This document shows, piece after piece, positions 1-5,839 of a DNA stretch of 5,839 nt; the first letter of the stretch is position 1, and each line of letters starts with the position of its first letter. The notes under the pieces were generated by a model, which searched no databases, had not been told where the DNA came from, and worked only from the letters and a program-made list of their open reading frames with translations. The position numbers were made by a program, and so were the translations under genes. This stretch comes from Sulfurovum sp. GTDB taxonomy: Bacteria; Campylobacterota; Campylobacteria; Campylobacterales; Sulfurovaceae. The DNA lies in contig DAOUPF010000102.1 of NCBI GenBank assembly GCA_030626265.1, forward strand, positions 1-5,839, given 5' to 3'.

Positions 1-1158
1 AATGATGGAACAGACGAGTCTACAAATATAACTGGTGATTATACTTGTCAATACTCTAGTATCGGGACATATACCATAGCTATACGAGGAGATTTCCCTC
101 AGATTTACTTTAGCCATAACGGAGATCATAAAAAACTTCTTTCTATAGAGGCATGGGGAACACAACAATGGAGATCATTTGAGTTTGCCTTTGGAGGAAG
201 TGAGAACATGATAATAAATGCCACTGACTCACCTAATCTGTCTAATGTAACTGATATGAGTGGTATGTTTTATGGTGCTTCTACTTTCAATCAAGATATA
301 GGTGACTGGAATACATCTAATGTTACAAATATGAGTTATATGTTTGCTGTTGCTTCTTCTTTTGATCAGGATATTGGTGCTTGGGAGACAACAAATGTAA
401 CTGATATGAGTGGTGTGTTCTATGGTGCTTCTTCTTTTGATCAAGATATAGGTAACTGGAATACTGCCAATGTAACTGATATGAGTCAAATGTTTGAAGA
501 TGCTGATATCTTTGATAACAATATAGGTAACTGGAATACTGCCAATGTAACCGATATGAGTCATATGTTCTATGGTGCTTATACTTTTAATCAAGATATA
601 GGTGACTGGAATACATCTAATGTAACAGATATGAATCAAATGTTTGAAGATGCTTATGTCTTTAACCACGATATAGGCGATTGGAATACTGCCAATGCTC
701 TAGACATGAGAGATATGTTTGAAGATGCCCATAGCTTTAATCAAAACATAGGTGATTGGAATACATCTAATGTTCTAGACATGAGTTCTATGTTTGAAGA
801 TGCCCATAGCTTTAATCAAAACATAGGTAATTGGGATACAAGCAATGTAGCAGATATGGATTATATGTTTTACAATTCTTATGCTTTTAATCAAGATATA
901 GGTAATTGGAATACTGCTAATGTAACTGATATGCATCACATGTTTGTTGATGCTTATACTTTTGATCAGGATATAGGTAATTGGAATACTGCTAATGTAA
1001 CCGATATGCGTAGTATGCTCTATGGTACTTCTGCATTTAGTGACAATAATCTCTCTAGATGGAATGTAATCAAAGTAGGTACTAACCATGATAGTTTCTG
1101 TACTAACTGGGGAACTGGGAATACTGCTCCTGGAAATCCTGAATGGACATGTCCCTAA
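1..1158 (+). CDS. BspA-family (DUF285) repeat surface protein, 5' end outside window
   Basis: Frame 1 is open from the first base to the TAA at 1156-1158, giving 385 residues of a longer protein whose start is to the left. Residues 1-69 contain [16 protein letters not shown], a PKD-like beta-sandwich segment that commonly precedes DUF285 repeats. Residues 82-331 are ten 25-residue units with the consensus NVTDMS-MF--A--FNQDIG-WNT, followed by a degenerate eleventh unit and a tail with two cysteines (FCTNW and TCP). This is the DUF285 (PF03382) / BspA-like repeat family, a solenoid usually found in secreted or surface-anchored proteins. Its ligand is unknown, and adhesion or surface interaction is only an inference. 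No C-terminal membrane anchor or sorting signal is visible, so secretion signals must lie upstream if present. The ATG at 208 is internal, because the conserved PKD-like part lies before it. The gene converges on the efflux operon and shares no obvious function with it. Confidence 0.9.
   Translation, partial: NDGTDESTNITGDYTCQYSSIGTYTIAIRGDFPQIYFSHNGDHKKLLSIEAWGTQQWRSFEFAFGGSENMIINATDSPNLSNVTDMSGMFYGASTFNQDIGDWNTSNVTNMSYMFAVASSFDQDIGAWETTNVTDMSGVFYGASSFDQDIGNWNTANVTDMSQMFEDADIFDNNIGNWNTANVTDMSHMFYGAYTFNQDIGDWNTSNVTDMNQMFEDAYVFNHDIGDWNTANALDMRDMFEDAHSFNQNIGDWNTSNVLDMSSMFEDAHSFNQNIGNWDTSNVADMDYMFYNSYAFNQDIGNWNTANVTDMHHMFVDAYTFDQDIGNWNTANVTDMRSMLYGTSAFSDNNLSRWNVIKVGTNHDSFCTNWGTGNTAPGNPEWTCP
244..1068 (+). 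repeat. Eleven tandem 75-bp units encoding 25-residue DUF285 repeats
   Basis: The units start at 244, 319, 394, 469, 544, 619, 694, 769, 844, 919 and 994 with no insertions or deletions, so the phase is strictly 75 bp. The conserved positions are N-V-x-D-M at the start, MF in the middle, F-x-x-x-IG, and a W four residues before the next unit (WNTS or WNTA). The eleventh unit is diverged ([10 protein letters not shown]) and looks like a C-terminal cap. Variation is concentrated in the six or so residues after DM and after MF, which would form one face of the solenoid. Confidence 0.93.
714..828 (+). repeat. 40-bp exact direct repeat between DUF285 units 7 and 8
   Basis: Bases 714-753 and 789-828 are identical over 40 bp, at the 75-bp spacing of the array. 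They encode [13 protein letters not shown] in both units. The two units also share the unusual Leu-Asp-Met in place of Thr-Asp-Met (coded around tctagacatgag). This points to recent duplication or gene conversion of one unit within the array. Confidence 0.85.
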
Positions 1159-1182
1159 TATGCAGCTCTCTATTTTTGTAAC

Positions 1183-1212
1183 TATACCCAAACTTAAAAA
1201 AGTTTGGGTATA
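1183..1212. terminator. Perfect 13-bp hairpin between convergent genes, likely bidirectional terminator
   Basis: The left arm 1183-1195 (tatacccaaactt) and right arm 1200-1212 (aagtttgggtata) are exact reverse complements around a 4-base loop. The hairpin starts 24 bp after the stop of the repeat-protein gene and 8 bp after the stop of the last RND gene on the other strand. That is where a shared terminator would be expected. Neither side shows a clear U-tract after the stem (AGGAAAG in the + direction, GUUACAAAAA in the - direction). It may therefore act as a 3'-end stabilising hairpin or a weak intrinsic terminator. Confidence 0.65.
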
Positions 1213-1220
1213 AGGAAAGA

Positions 1221-2951
1221 CTACCTAGTTATAGATATATTACTCTTGTCATGATGACTAGCTATCTCATCATCTATATCCATTGACTTACTATTGTCCA
1301 TCAAGATAGGAACAAAAATCAGGGATACAAATACAGCTGCAACTGTGCCAAAAATCAGAGCAACTCCAAGACCACCAAATATAGGATCGCTCGCTAGCAA
1401 TGCAGAGCCTAACATGATAGCAATGGCAGTCAGCATGATAGGCTTGGCTCTGGTGGCAGAAGATACTGCTATAGCTTTTCTCTTTGGCATTCCTCGGGCT
1501 TCCATGAGAGACTTGGCAAAATCTATAAGCAGTAGTGAGTTTCGTGAGCTAATTCCCATAAGAGCGATAAATCCTATCAAGGAAGTTGCAGTCAAGAAGA
1601 ATGTATCTCTAGTCACCAAATCAGCTAACCAGTGACCTACTATCACTCCGATAATAGATAAGAAAGAGCCTAGCAATACTATACCACTCAAAGCAAAGCT
1701 CTTGTAGTAGATAACCAGTAACAAGAATATCAGTACAAGTGCCGCTATAAATGCAGCTCCTAGATCTCTAAAAGTGTCAAGTGTGACTTTCATCTCTCCA
1801 TCCCATCTGAGTAGGTATTTCTCTCCTGTCTCTTTATCTGTTAGATATATATCAAACATATATGTAGTCAGGGTGAGGTCACTTTCTACTTCATATTTCT
1901 GTGAAAAATACTCAACCATCTGAGCTCTTGCGTCTATCAGAGGATATACTTGTGACTCCATGTCTGTCTCTGCTATGACATTTATCATACGATGCAGATC
2001 TTTGTGCATAATCATAGGAGATGAGGGTGCTTTCTTGATATCTACTACCTCACTGAGTGGTACCATCATTCCCATCTGATTCATAAGGTTTAGAGATGTT
2101 AACTTACTACGCAGAGCCTCTATACTACTCTCTCTTATAGTCTTTGTCTTATCATCTAATACTAAGAATATGTTTACCTGCTCTGGCTCATTATAAGAAT
2201 TTTTGTGAGCAATAACCATACCCTCAAATGCCAGGTATATGATCTGATTGACCTGCTTTACACTTAGAGCTGATCTTGCTATTTTCTCTTTGTTAGGGAT
2301 TATCTCATATTTGTCAAATATATCATCTGCCATGATATCAATATCTACTAAGGTATCTGTCTTTTGTAGGATAGCTGCAGTCTCTACTGCAAGCTCACGG
2401 AGTTTAGTATGGTCATCTCCCATCACCTCTACTACTATAGAGGCTAGAGTTGGGGGACCTGCTGGCTGCTCTATAAACTTGACCACTGTATCTTTGATGA
2501 TAGGCTCACAAGCCTGCTTGATGATAGGACGTAGTCTCTGTACCATGAGGAATGATGGTTCTACTCTAGTCTGCTTATCTGTCAAGTTTACAGATAGCTC
2601 TGCGACATTCTCACTTCCTTTCATGCCAGCACCTTTGACCAGACCTGCATAATCCATAGGAATCCCATTGCCCAAAAAGAGCGCCATATTGAGTACTTCA
2701 TCTTCCATTTTAAGCTTATCTATCACACACTGAGATACTAACATAGTCTGCTGTTTTGAGCTGCCTGTTGGCGTATCTATATAGACAGAGAAAGTATTGT
2801 CACTTTTCCCTGGTAACATTTTGGCTTTTACCACCTCTGATGTAATCATCACCATGGACCCTGCAAAAGCTAATATAGTTAAAAGTATCACTATAAGTTT
2901 TCGAAATTTACTATTTAAAATCCAGTGGATAAATTTTCCAAACCAATTCAT
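1221..2951 (-). CDS. RND efflux permease, C-terminal half (TM7-12), separate gene
   Basis: This 576-residue protein matches the second half of an RND permease. TM7 is at about 17-36. A periplasmic porter/docking region at about 40-390 includes EQPAGPPTLASIVVEVMG and LLRWDGEMKVTLDTFRDLG. TM8-TM12 lie at about 396-416, 420-440, 451-477, 504-520 and 526-551. TM10 carries GISSRNSLLLIDFA, placing Arg470 where AcrB has the proton-relay Lys940. The ATRAKPIMLTA and SDPIFGGLGVALIFG motifs before and in TM11-12 are typical of the family. The acidic, polar tail of about 25 residues should be cytoplasmic. The chain lacks TM1-6, which the upstream gene supplies, so the two should assemble as one protomer of a trimeric inner-membrane proton-driven pump. 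Its ATG overlaps the upstream TAA by one base and has its own strong ribosome binding site. The motifs resemble the HAE (drug/organic) branch more than heavy-metal pumps. The substrate is unknown. Confidence 0.9.
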   Translation of the reverse strand: MNWFGKFIHWILNSKFRKLIVILLTILAFAGSMVMITSEVVKAKMLPGKSDNTFSVYIDTPTGSSKQQTMLVSQCVIDKLKMEDEVLNMALFLGNGIPMDYAGLVKGAGMKGSENVAELSVNLTDKQTRVEPSFLMVQRLRPIIKQACEPIIKDTVVKFIEQPAGPPTLASIVVEVMGDDHTKLRELAVETAAILQKTDTLVDIDIMADDIFDKYEIIPNKEKIARSALSVKQVNQIIYLAFEGMVIAHKNSYNEPEQVNIFLVLDDKTKTIRESSIEALRSKLTSLNLMNQMGMMVPLSEVVDIKKAPSSPMIMHKDLHRMINVIAETDMESQVYPLIDARAQMVEYFSQKYEVESDLTLTTYMFDIYLTDKETGEKYLLRWDGEMKVTLDTFRDLGAAFIAALVLIFLLLVIYYKSFALSGIVLLGSFLSIIGVIVGHWLADLVTRDTFFLTATSLIGFIALMGISSRNSLLLIDFAKSLMEARGMPKRKAIAVSSATRAKPIMLTAIAIMLGSALLASDPIFGGLGVALIFGTVAAVFVSLIFVPILMDNSKSMDIDDEIASHHDKSNISITR

Positions 2952-4540
2952 TAGTGACCTCCTCTATTTTTCTGCTTGGGTTTTTTCAAAAGCTTGAGGC
3001 TCAGATATGGGGTAAATATATACGCTATAAACAGTGATGCTATCAATGCAACTGGTACATTGTATGGGATGGGCTGCATAAATGAGCCCATCATATCACC
3101 TACAAACGCCATAGGAACCATCGTCAATATGATAGCTAGAGTTGCTATATTGGTCGGTGCTCCTATCTCATCAGTTGCTTCGATTAAGAGCTCATCCATC
3201 TCTTTATCATTTACATCATGTGCGTGTAGATGCCTGTGGATATTTTCTATCACGATAATGGCCGCATCCACCAGCAAGCCCAAGGAGAGAAGAAAAGCAA
3301 ACAGTGTAATACGGTTGATAGTTTGATCTGTGAGGTATGCCACAAACAGAGTAATCGCCAAAATAGCGGGCACTGTGAAGGTCACAATCATAGACTCTTT
3401 AAATCCAAGAAAAAAGATAAGCATAATGGCAATGATAATAATAGTAAGTACCAAGTGATGTACCAGTTCATTGACCGCAGCATTTGCTCTCTCGCCATAG
3501 TTTCTAGTGATTATATACCCTATTCCCTCTTTTGCTAGCTCGTCGCTATGTGCTTCTAGTAGTTCTGTCACACTATTTGCTACATTTACTGCATTGGTTC
3601 CTGCTAGTTTGGCTACGGTTAGCGTAACCTGCTCTTTGAGCTGTGATGGTTCTGCTCCATACTTCTCTTTATGTATGATATATGCACTCTTAAAATTTTG
3701 AATATCGATGCTTCTCTCTACAGTTGCCACATCTTTGAGATATATAGGTGAGCCCATGTATTGAGCTACTATCACTGATCTGACATCATCTACAGATTCT
3801 ATAGCATTTTTAACACCAAATACTACAAGTTCATTAGTTTTGGTTCTACCTTTGACACTAGGTACATCAACAGCGATTGATTGTACGGCTTGCATTATCT
3901 GACCAAGAGAGAGATGATATCCTGTCAGCTTACTTAAGTCTACTTGAATATTAAACTGTGGCTTGTGTCCACCTTTGAGTGTCGTTTTGGCTACACTATC
4001 TATGGCGTTTAATTTATGCTGTAGCTCTCTTGTAATTTTAAATAGTTTTTCATGATTTACTGTAGTTCCACTCTTTGGATAAAATGCCATCGTAACTATA
4101 GGGATATCTATATCTATATCAAAAGGTTTTATCAGAGGTTGCATGGTGCCTTTAGGGAGCATATCCATATTTTGCATAACCTTATCATACATCTTTAGAT
4201 TGGCATCTTCTCTTCTCTCCCCTATCTTGTACATCACATTGACGATACCTACATTATCCATAGCCATACCGTAGATATGATTTACCCCTTTTATCTCACG
4301 CATTTTTCTTTCTAATGGGTTTACTATAATATTCTCTATCTCTTGTGGAGTGGCTCCAGGCATAGGTACTATGATGGCTCCTCCAGATATAGCGATTTGA
4401 GGATCCTCTTCTCTAGGCATGATTTGTAGTGACAAAAAGCCCAATAATAGTAGAGATATACCCAGAAGTGCTGTCAGTGGGCTGTTCATAAAAGTTTTTG
4501 CTAGTTTACCAGCAAAGTCTTTTGGTTGATACTTTATCAT
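2951..4540 (-). CDS. RND efflux permease, N-terminal half (TM1-6), separate gene
   Basis: This 529-residue protein corresponds to the first half of an RND permease, a family that is usually one chain of about 1,030-1,080 residues. TM1 is at about 22-40 and is followed by IMPREEDPQI, a typical RND entry motif. The first periplasmic porter region spans about 45-360 (PGATPQEIENIIVNPLE; VTLTVAKLAGTNAV). TM2-TM6 are at about 362-379, 383-403, 411-432, 464-481 and 493-516. TM4 contains GLLVDAAIIVIENIHR: Asp425 matches the first of the two relay aspartates of AcrB (D407/D408), and the second is Ala. The protein stops 13 residues after TM6 in a basic tail (KKPKQKNRGGH), in the cytoplasmic linker that normally joins TM6 to TM7. 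The start ATG follows the adaptor stop by 9 bases, with AAGG seven bases upstream. The complementary half follows immediately, so the pair probably forms one pump. A frameshifted single gene is the alternative, but clean ends and a strong ribosome binding site argue against it. Confidence 0.9.
   Translation of the reverse strand: MIKYQPKDFAGKLAKTFMNSPLTALLGISLLLLGFLSLQIMPREEDPQIAISGGAIIVPMPGATPQEIENIIVNPLERKMREIKGVNHIYGMAMDNVGIVNVMYKIGERREDANLKMYDKVMQNMDMLPKGTMQPLIKPFDIDIDIPIVTMAFYPKSGTTVNHEKLFKITRELQHKLNAIDSVAKTTLKGGHKPQFNIQVDLSKLTGYHLSLGQIMQAVQSIAVDVPSVKGRTKTNELVVFGVKNAIESVDDVRSVIVAQYMGSPIYLKDVATVERSIDIQNFKSAYIIHKEKYGAEPSQLKEQVTLTVAKLAGTNAVNVANSVTELLEAHSDELAKEGIGYIITRNYGERANAAVNELVHHLVLTIIIIAIMLIFFLGFKESMIVTFTVPAILAITLFVAYLTDQTINRITLFAFLLSLGLLVDAAIIVIENIHRHLHAHDVNDKEMDELLIEATDEIGAPTNIATLAIILTMVPMAFVGDMMGSFMQPIPYNVPVALIASLFIAYIFTPYLSLKLLKKPKQKNRGGH
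2957..2963 (-). promoter_or_regulatory. Strong Shine-Dalgarno for the second RND half-gene
   Basis: On the minus strand the sequence reads AGGAGGT, then CACTA, then ATG, an almost perfect anti-16S match with a 5-base spacer. It lies within the codons for the last residues (Arg-Gly-Gly-His) of the upstream half, whose TAA shares one base with the ATG (TAATG). It fixes the start of the downstream gene and supports independent or coupled initiation rather than read-through. Confidence 0.85.
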
Positions 4541-4547
4541 ATCTATA

Positions 4548-4552
4548 CCTTA
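4548..4552 (-). promoter_or_regulatory. Ribosome binding site for the first RND half-gene
   Basis: The minus strand reads TAAGG, then a 7-base spacer, then ATG at 4540. The TAA is the adaptor stop codon, so termination of the adaptor and initiation of the permease occur at nearly the same spot. This suggests coupled translation. The match to the anti-Shine-Dalgarno is weaker than those of the other two junctions. Confidence 0.55.
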
Positions 4553-5347
4553 GCCATCTATTATGATTTTTGCATACATACCAGGGAATACTGATTTTCC
4601 CTGTGTATCAAAGCTAATCTTGATTTTAAACTTATGTGTCATAGGGTTTGAACTTGGGATGATAGATGCTATCTTACCTTCGCCTTTTAACTCGATAGAT
4701 GGCACTTCATATATGACTTTCTTGCCTACCTTTGCATGGCGAAGATCACTTTCACTAATCTCTACTACGATTTTAAGATTAGACAAGTCAGTCAATACCA
4801 GTGAAGGCATACCAGGGATTTGTATCTCACCCTCATTGGCTCTCTTCATAACGATTACACCATCATTTGGATCTACGATCTTAAGATACTTATATTGATT
4901 CATAACCTCTTGCATCTTGGCTTTTGCCTGTTGGACTTGCTTTTGTGATATCTTTACCATATCGCCATAGTTTGCAGCTGCAAGTTCTAGTTGCTCGAGA
5001 TCAAATTTGGAGACCATTCCTTTAGCAAATAGTCGCTTGTGTCTCTCTAGGTTTTGCTTTATATTTGCAAACTGTGCTCTATTCATCTGCAAAGCTAGAT
5101 TGGCTTGAGAAATCGCAAGTTCTACCTGCATCTGAGCTGATTCTATCTCTTTGGAATCTATCTCATATAGAGGGTCTCCTTTTTTGACTATATCACCCTC
5201 ATTGACTTTCATATTTTTTATGAACCCCATATATCTACTAGTAATCATCTTTTGATTATCCGATACTACCCCACCTGTCAGCTCTAATTCTATAGCCACC
5301 AAAGGCAATATACATAGAGAAAGTAACACTAAGACTTTTTTCATCAT
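4550..5347 (-). CDS. Short HlyD/MFP-family periplasmic adaptor of RND pump
   Basis: This 265-residue membrane-fusion protein would bridge the RND permease and the TolC-like channel in the periplasm. An N-terminal signal peptide is clear (MMKK, then a hydrophobic run to about residue 18, with possible cleavage near LVA-IE). The first lipoyl half-motif is at 41-64 (GFIKNMKVNEGDIVKKGDPL). An alpha-helical hairpin spans about 66-150, rich in Gln, Ala and Leu. The second lipoyl half is at 162-179 (DGVIVMKRANEGEIQIPG), and a beta-barrel domain runs from 188 to the end (FPGMYAKIIIDG). It is shorter than the usual 350-400 residues and ends where the membrane-proximal domain would begin. No lipobox is present, so it is probably not a lipoprotein. 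The gene overlaps the TolC-like gene (ATGA) and is followed 9 bases later by the permease. The ATG at 5344 (264 residues) is an equally good start, because the AGGAG at 5352-5356 is 7 bases from it but only 4 from the ATG at 5347. Confidence 0.9.
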   Translation of the reverse strand: MMKKVLVLLSLCILPLVAIELELTGGVVSDNQKMITSRYMGFIKNMKVNEGDIVKKGDPLYEIDSKEIESAQMQVELAISQANLALQMNRAQFANIKQNLERHKRLFAKGMVSKFDLEQLELAAANYGDMVKISQKQVQQAKAKMQEVMNQYKYLKIVDPNDGVIVMKRANEGEIQIPGMPSLVLTDLSNLKIVVEISESDLRHAKVGKKVIYEVPSIELKGEGKIASIIPSSNPMTHKFKIKISFDTQGKSVFPGMYAKIIIDG

Positions 5348-5839
5348 TTAACTCCTAAATTCAGTAAACTTTGTAACTCAAATACTTTGCTATTGCGTGC
5401 ATTTTTCACAGTCAATAACTTCAACAATACCTCTAGCTCCTTGGCTTGTTTTATCAACACATCACTAACAGATGATATACCCTCTTTGTATCTCTCTTGA
5501 TACTTTTTATATACCATTCGTGCAAACTTTAGCTGGTCACGATAGCTTCTGATCTCAGCATCATGCCCACCTATCTCAGTTTGGAGTTGCTTTGCTTTTA
5601 GTGCGATACCCTTCTTGGCAAGTCGCACTTGATCACTCACTTTCATGATATTGACTCGTGCTTTCTCTAGATTGGCTTCATCTATGCCACCATTAAAGAT
5701 ATTGTACTTCATCTGCATACCAACTGTATATGAGTCTTTATCAAAAAAGTCATTTAGAAACTCATCATCAGCAGAGCCATACTCAGCAAATGCTCCGACC
5801 ATTGGTTTGAAGTTTGCTTGCTCTAACTTGAATGCCATA
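5344..5839 (-). CDS. TolC-family outer-membrane efflux protein, C-terminal part only
   Basis: This frame is open from the right edge to the TGA at 5346-5344, giving about 165 residues of the C-terminal end of an outer-membrane factor. Visible family features are a beta-strand segment ending YNIFNGG (residues 45-51 of the visible part), then long amphipathic helices (EANLEKARVNIMKVSDQVRLA; FARMVYKKYQERYKEG), then the ISSVSDVLIKQAKELE region and a closing LLNLGVK. TolC-family proteins form trimeric channels through the outer membrane with a long periplasmic helical barrel. This part corresponds to the second half-repeat. The ATG at 5838 is internal, since an ordinary TolC-like protein is about 400-480 residues and homologous sequence must continue upstream. 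It is the first of the visible operon genes and overlaps the adaptor start. The operon promoter is presumably upstream and outside the window. Confidence 0.85.
   Translation of the reverse strand, partial: MAFKLEQANFKPMVGAFAEYGSADDEFLNDFFDKDSYTVGMQMKYNIFNGGIDEANLEKARVNIMKVSDQVRLAKKGIALKAKQLQTEIGGHDAEIRSYRDQLKFARMVYKKYQERYKEGISSVSDVLIKQAKELEVLLKLLTVKNARNSKVFELQSLLNLGVK
5352..5356 (-). promoter_or_regulatory. Shine-Dalgarno for the adaptor gene
   Basis: The minus strand reads AGGAG within the last codons of the TolC-like gene. Two ATG codons follow in tandem, 4 and 7 bases downstream (ATGATG). The 7-base spacing favours the second ATG on spacing alone, which would change the protein by one residue and reduce the overlap with the upstream stop from four bases to one. 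Confidence 0.65.

Noticed and set aside
244..1068. Regular 75-bp periodicity as a possible CRISPR-like array
   Set aside because: The units are continuous coding repeats with protein-level conservation and no alternating unique spacers.
208..1158. ATG at 208 preceded by GGAGG at 193-197, looking like a gene start
   Set aside because: The frame is open to base 1 and encodes a PKD-like segment that belongs with DUF285 arrays. The GGAGG simply encodes Gly-Gly within that segment.
229..1191. Two long antisense frames (229-669 and 775-1191, minus strand) with a repetitive Ile/His/Thr-rich product
   Set aside because: They mirror the 75-bp repeat period of the gene on the plus strand and match no known protein style. 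They are shadows of a repetitive coding sequence.
2949..2970. Simple sequencing error or recent frameshift splitting one RND gene
   Set aside because: It cannot be fully excluded, but the stop overlaps an ATG with a near-perfect ribosome binding site, and both halves begin and end with natural sequence at the TM6-TM7 linker.
1294..4898. Several plus-strand frames of 64-134 codons opposite the efflux operon
   Set aside because: All lie inside strongly supported minus-strand genes with conserved family motifs. Their products are Ser/Ile-rich without domain features, and no gene-like spacing or ribosome binding sites were seen.
5286..5347. Cys12 in the adaptor signal peptide as a lipoprotein site
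   Set aside because: The context is LLSLC. The residue before Cys is Leu, not Gly/Ala/Ser, and Cys lies within the hydrophobic core with more hydrophobic residues after it.
5836..5838. ATG at 5838 as the start of a short 164-residue protein
   Set aside because: The visible part is only the C-terminal half of a TolC-family protein. Only one base lies upstream in the window, so this Met is best read as internal.

Overview
The window looks like a piece of chromosome from a low-GC Gram-negative bacterium. Isoleucine is coded heavily by ATA, and the export system has an outer-membrane factor, a periplasmic adaptor and an inner-membrane RND pump, so the cell has two membranes. Codon use, the style of the RND proteins and the neighbouring DUF285 repeat protein fit a Campylobacterota organism (Sulfurimonas/Sulfurovum-like). 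That placement is an inference and is not proven by any marker gene here.

Positions 1-1158 (+ strand) hold the 3' part of a surface-type repeat protein. A short PKD-like segment leads into ten full 25-residue DUF285/BspA-type repeats, one degenerate capping repeat and a short Cys-containing tail. The gene is open to the left edge, so its true start and any signal peptide lie outside the window. A perfect 13-bp inverted repeat at 1183-1212 fills the 62-bp gap between this gene and the convergent operon and probably ends transcripts from one or both sides.

Positions 1221-5839 (- strand) form one tightly packed operon, read right to left: the C-terminal part of a TolC-family outer-membrane factor (cut by the right edge), a short HlyD/MFP-type periplasmic adaptor, and an RND permease encoded as two consecutive genes. 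Gene junctions are a 4-bp (or 1-bp) overlap, a 9-bp gap and a 1-bp overlap, so translational coupling is likely throughout. Together they would form a tripartite pump: the permease takes substrate from the inner membrane or periplasm using the proton gradient, the adaptor bridges, and the TolC-like channel opens through the outer membrane. The substrate cannot be told from the sequence.

The most notable feature is that the RND permease is split exactly in its central cytoplasmic loop. The first protein carries TM1-6 and the first periplasmic porter region. The second carries TM7-12 and the second porter region. The second gene has its own near-perfect Shine-Dalgarno sequence inside the last codons of the first. 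This looks like a functional two-chain RND pump rather than a fresh frameshift. No RNA genes, insertion sequences, CRISPR arrays or clearly novel defence-type system were seen.
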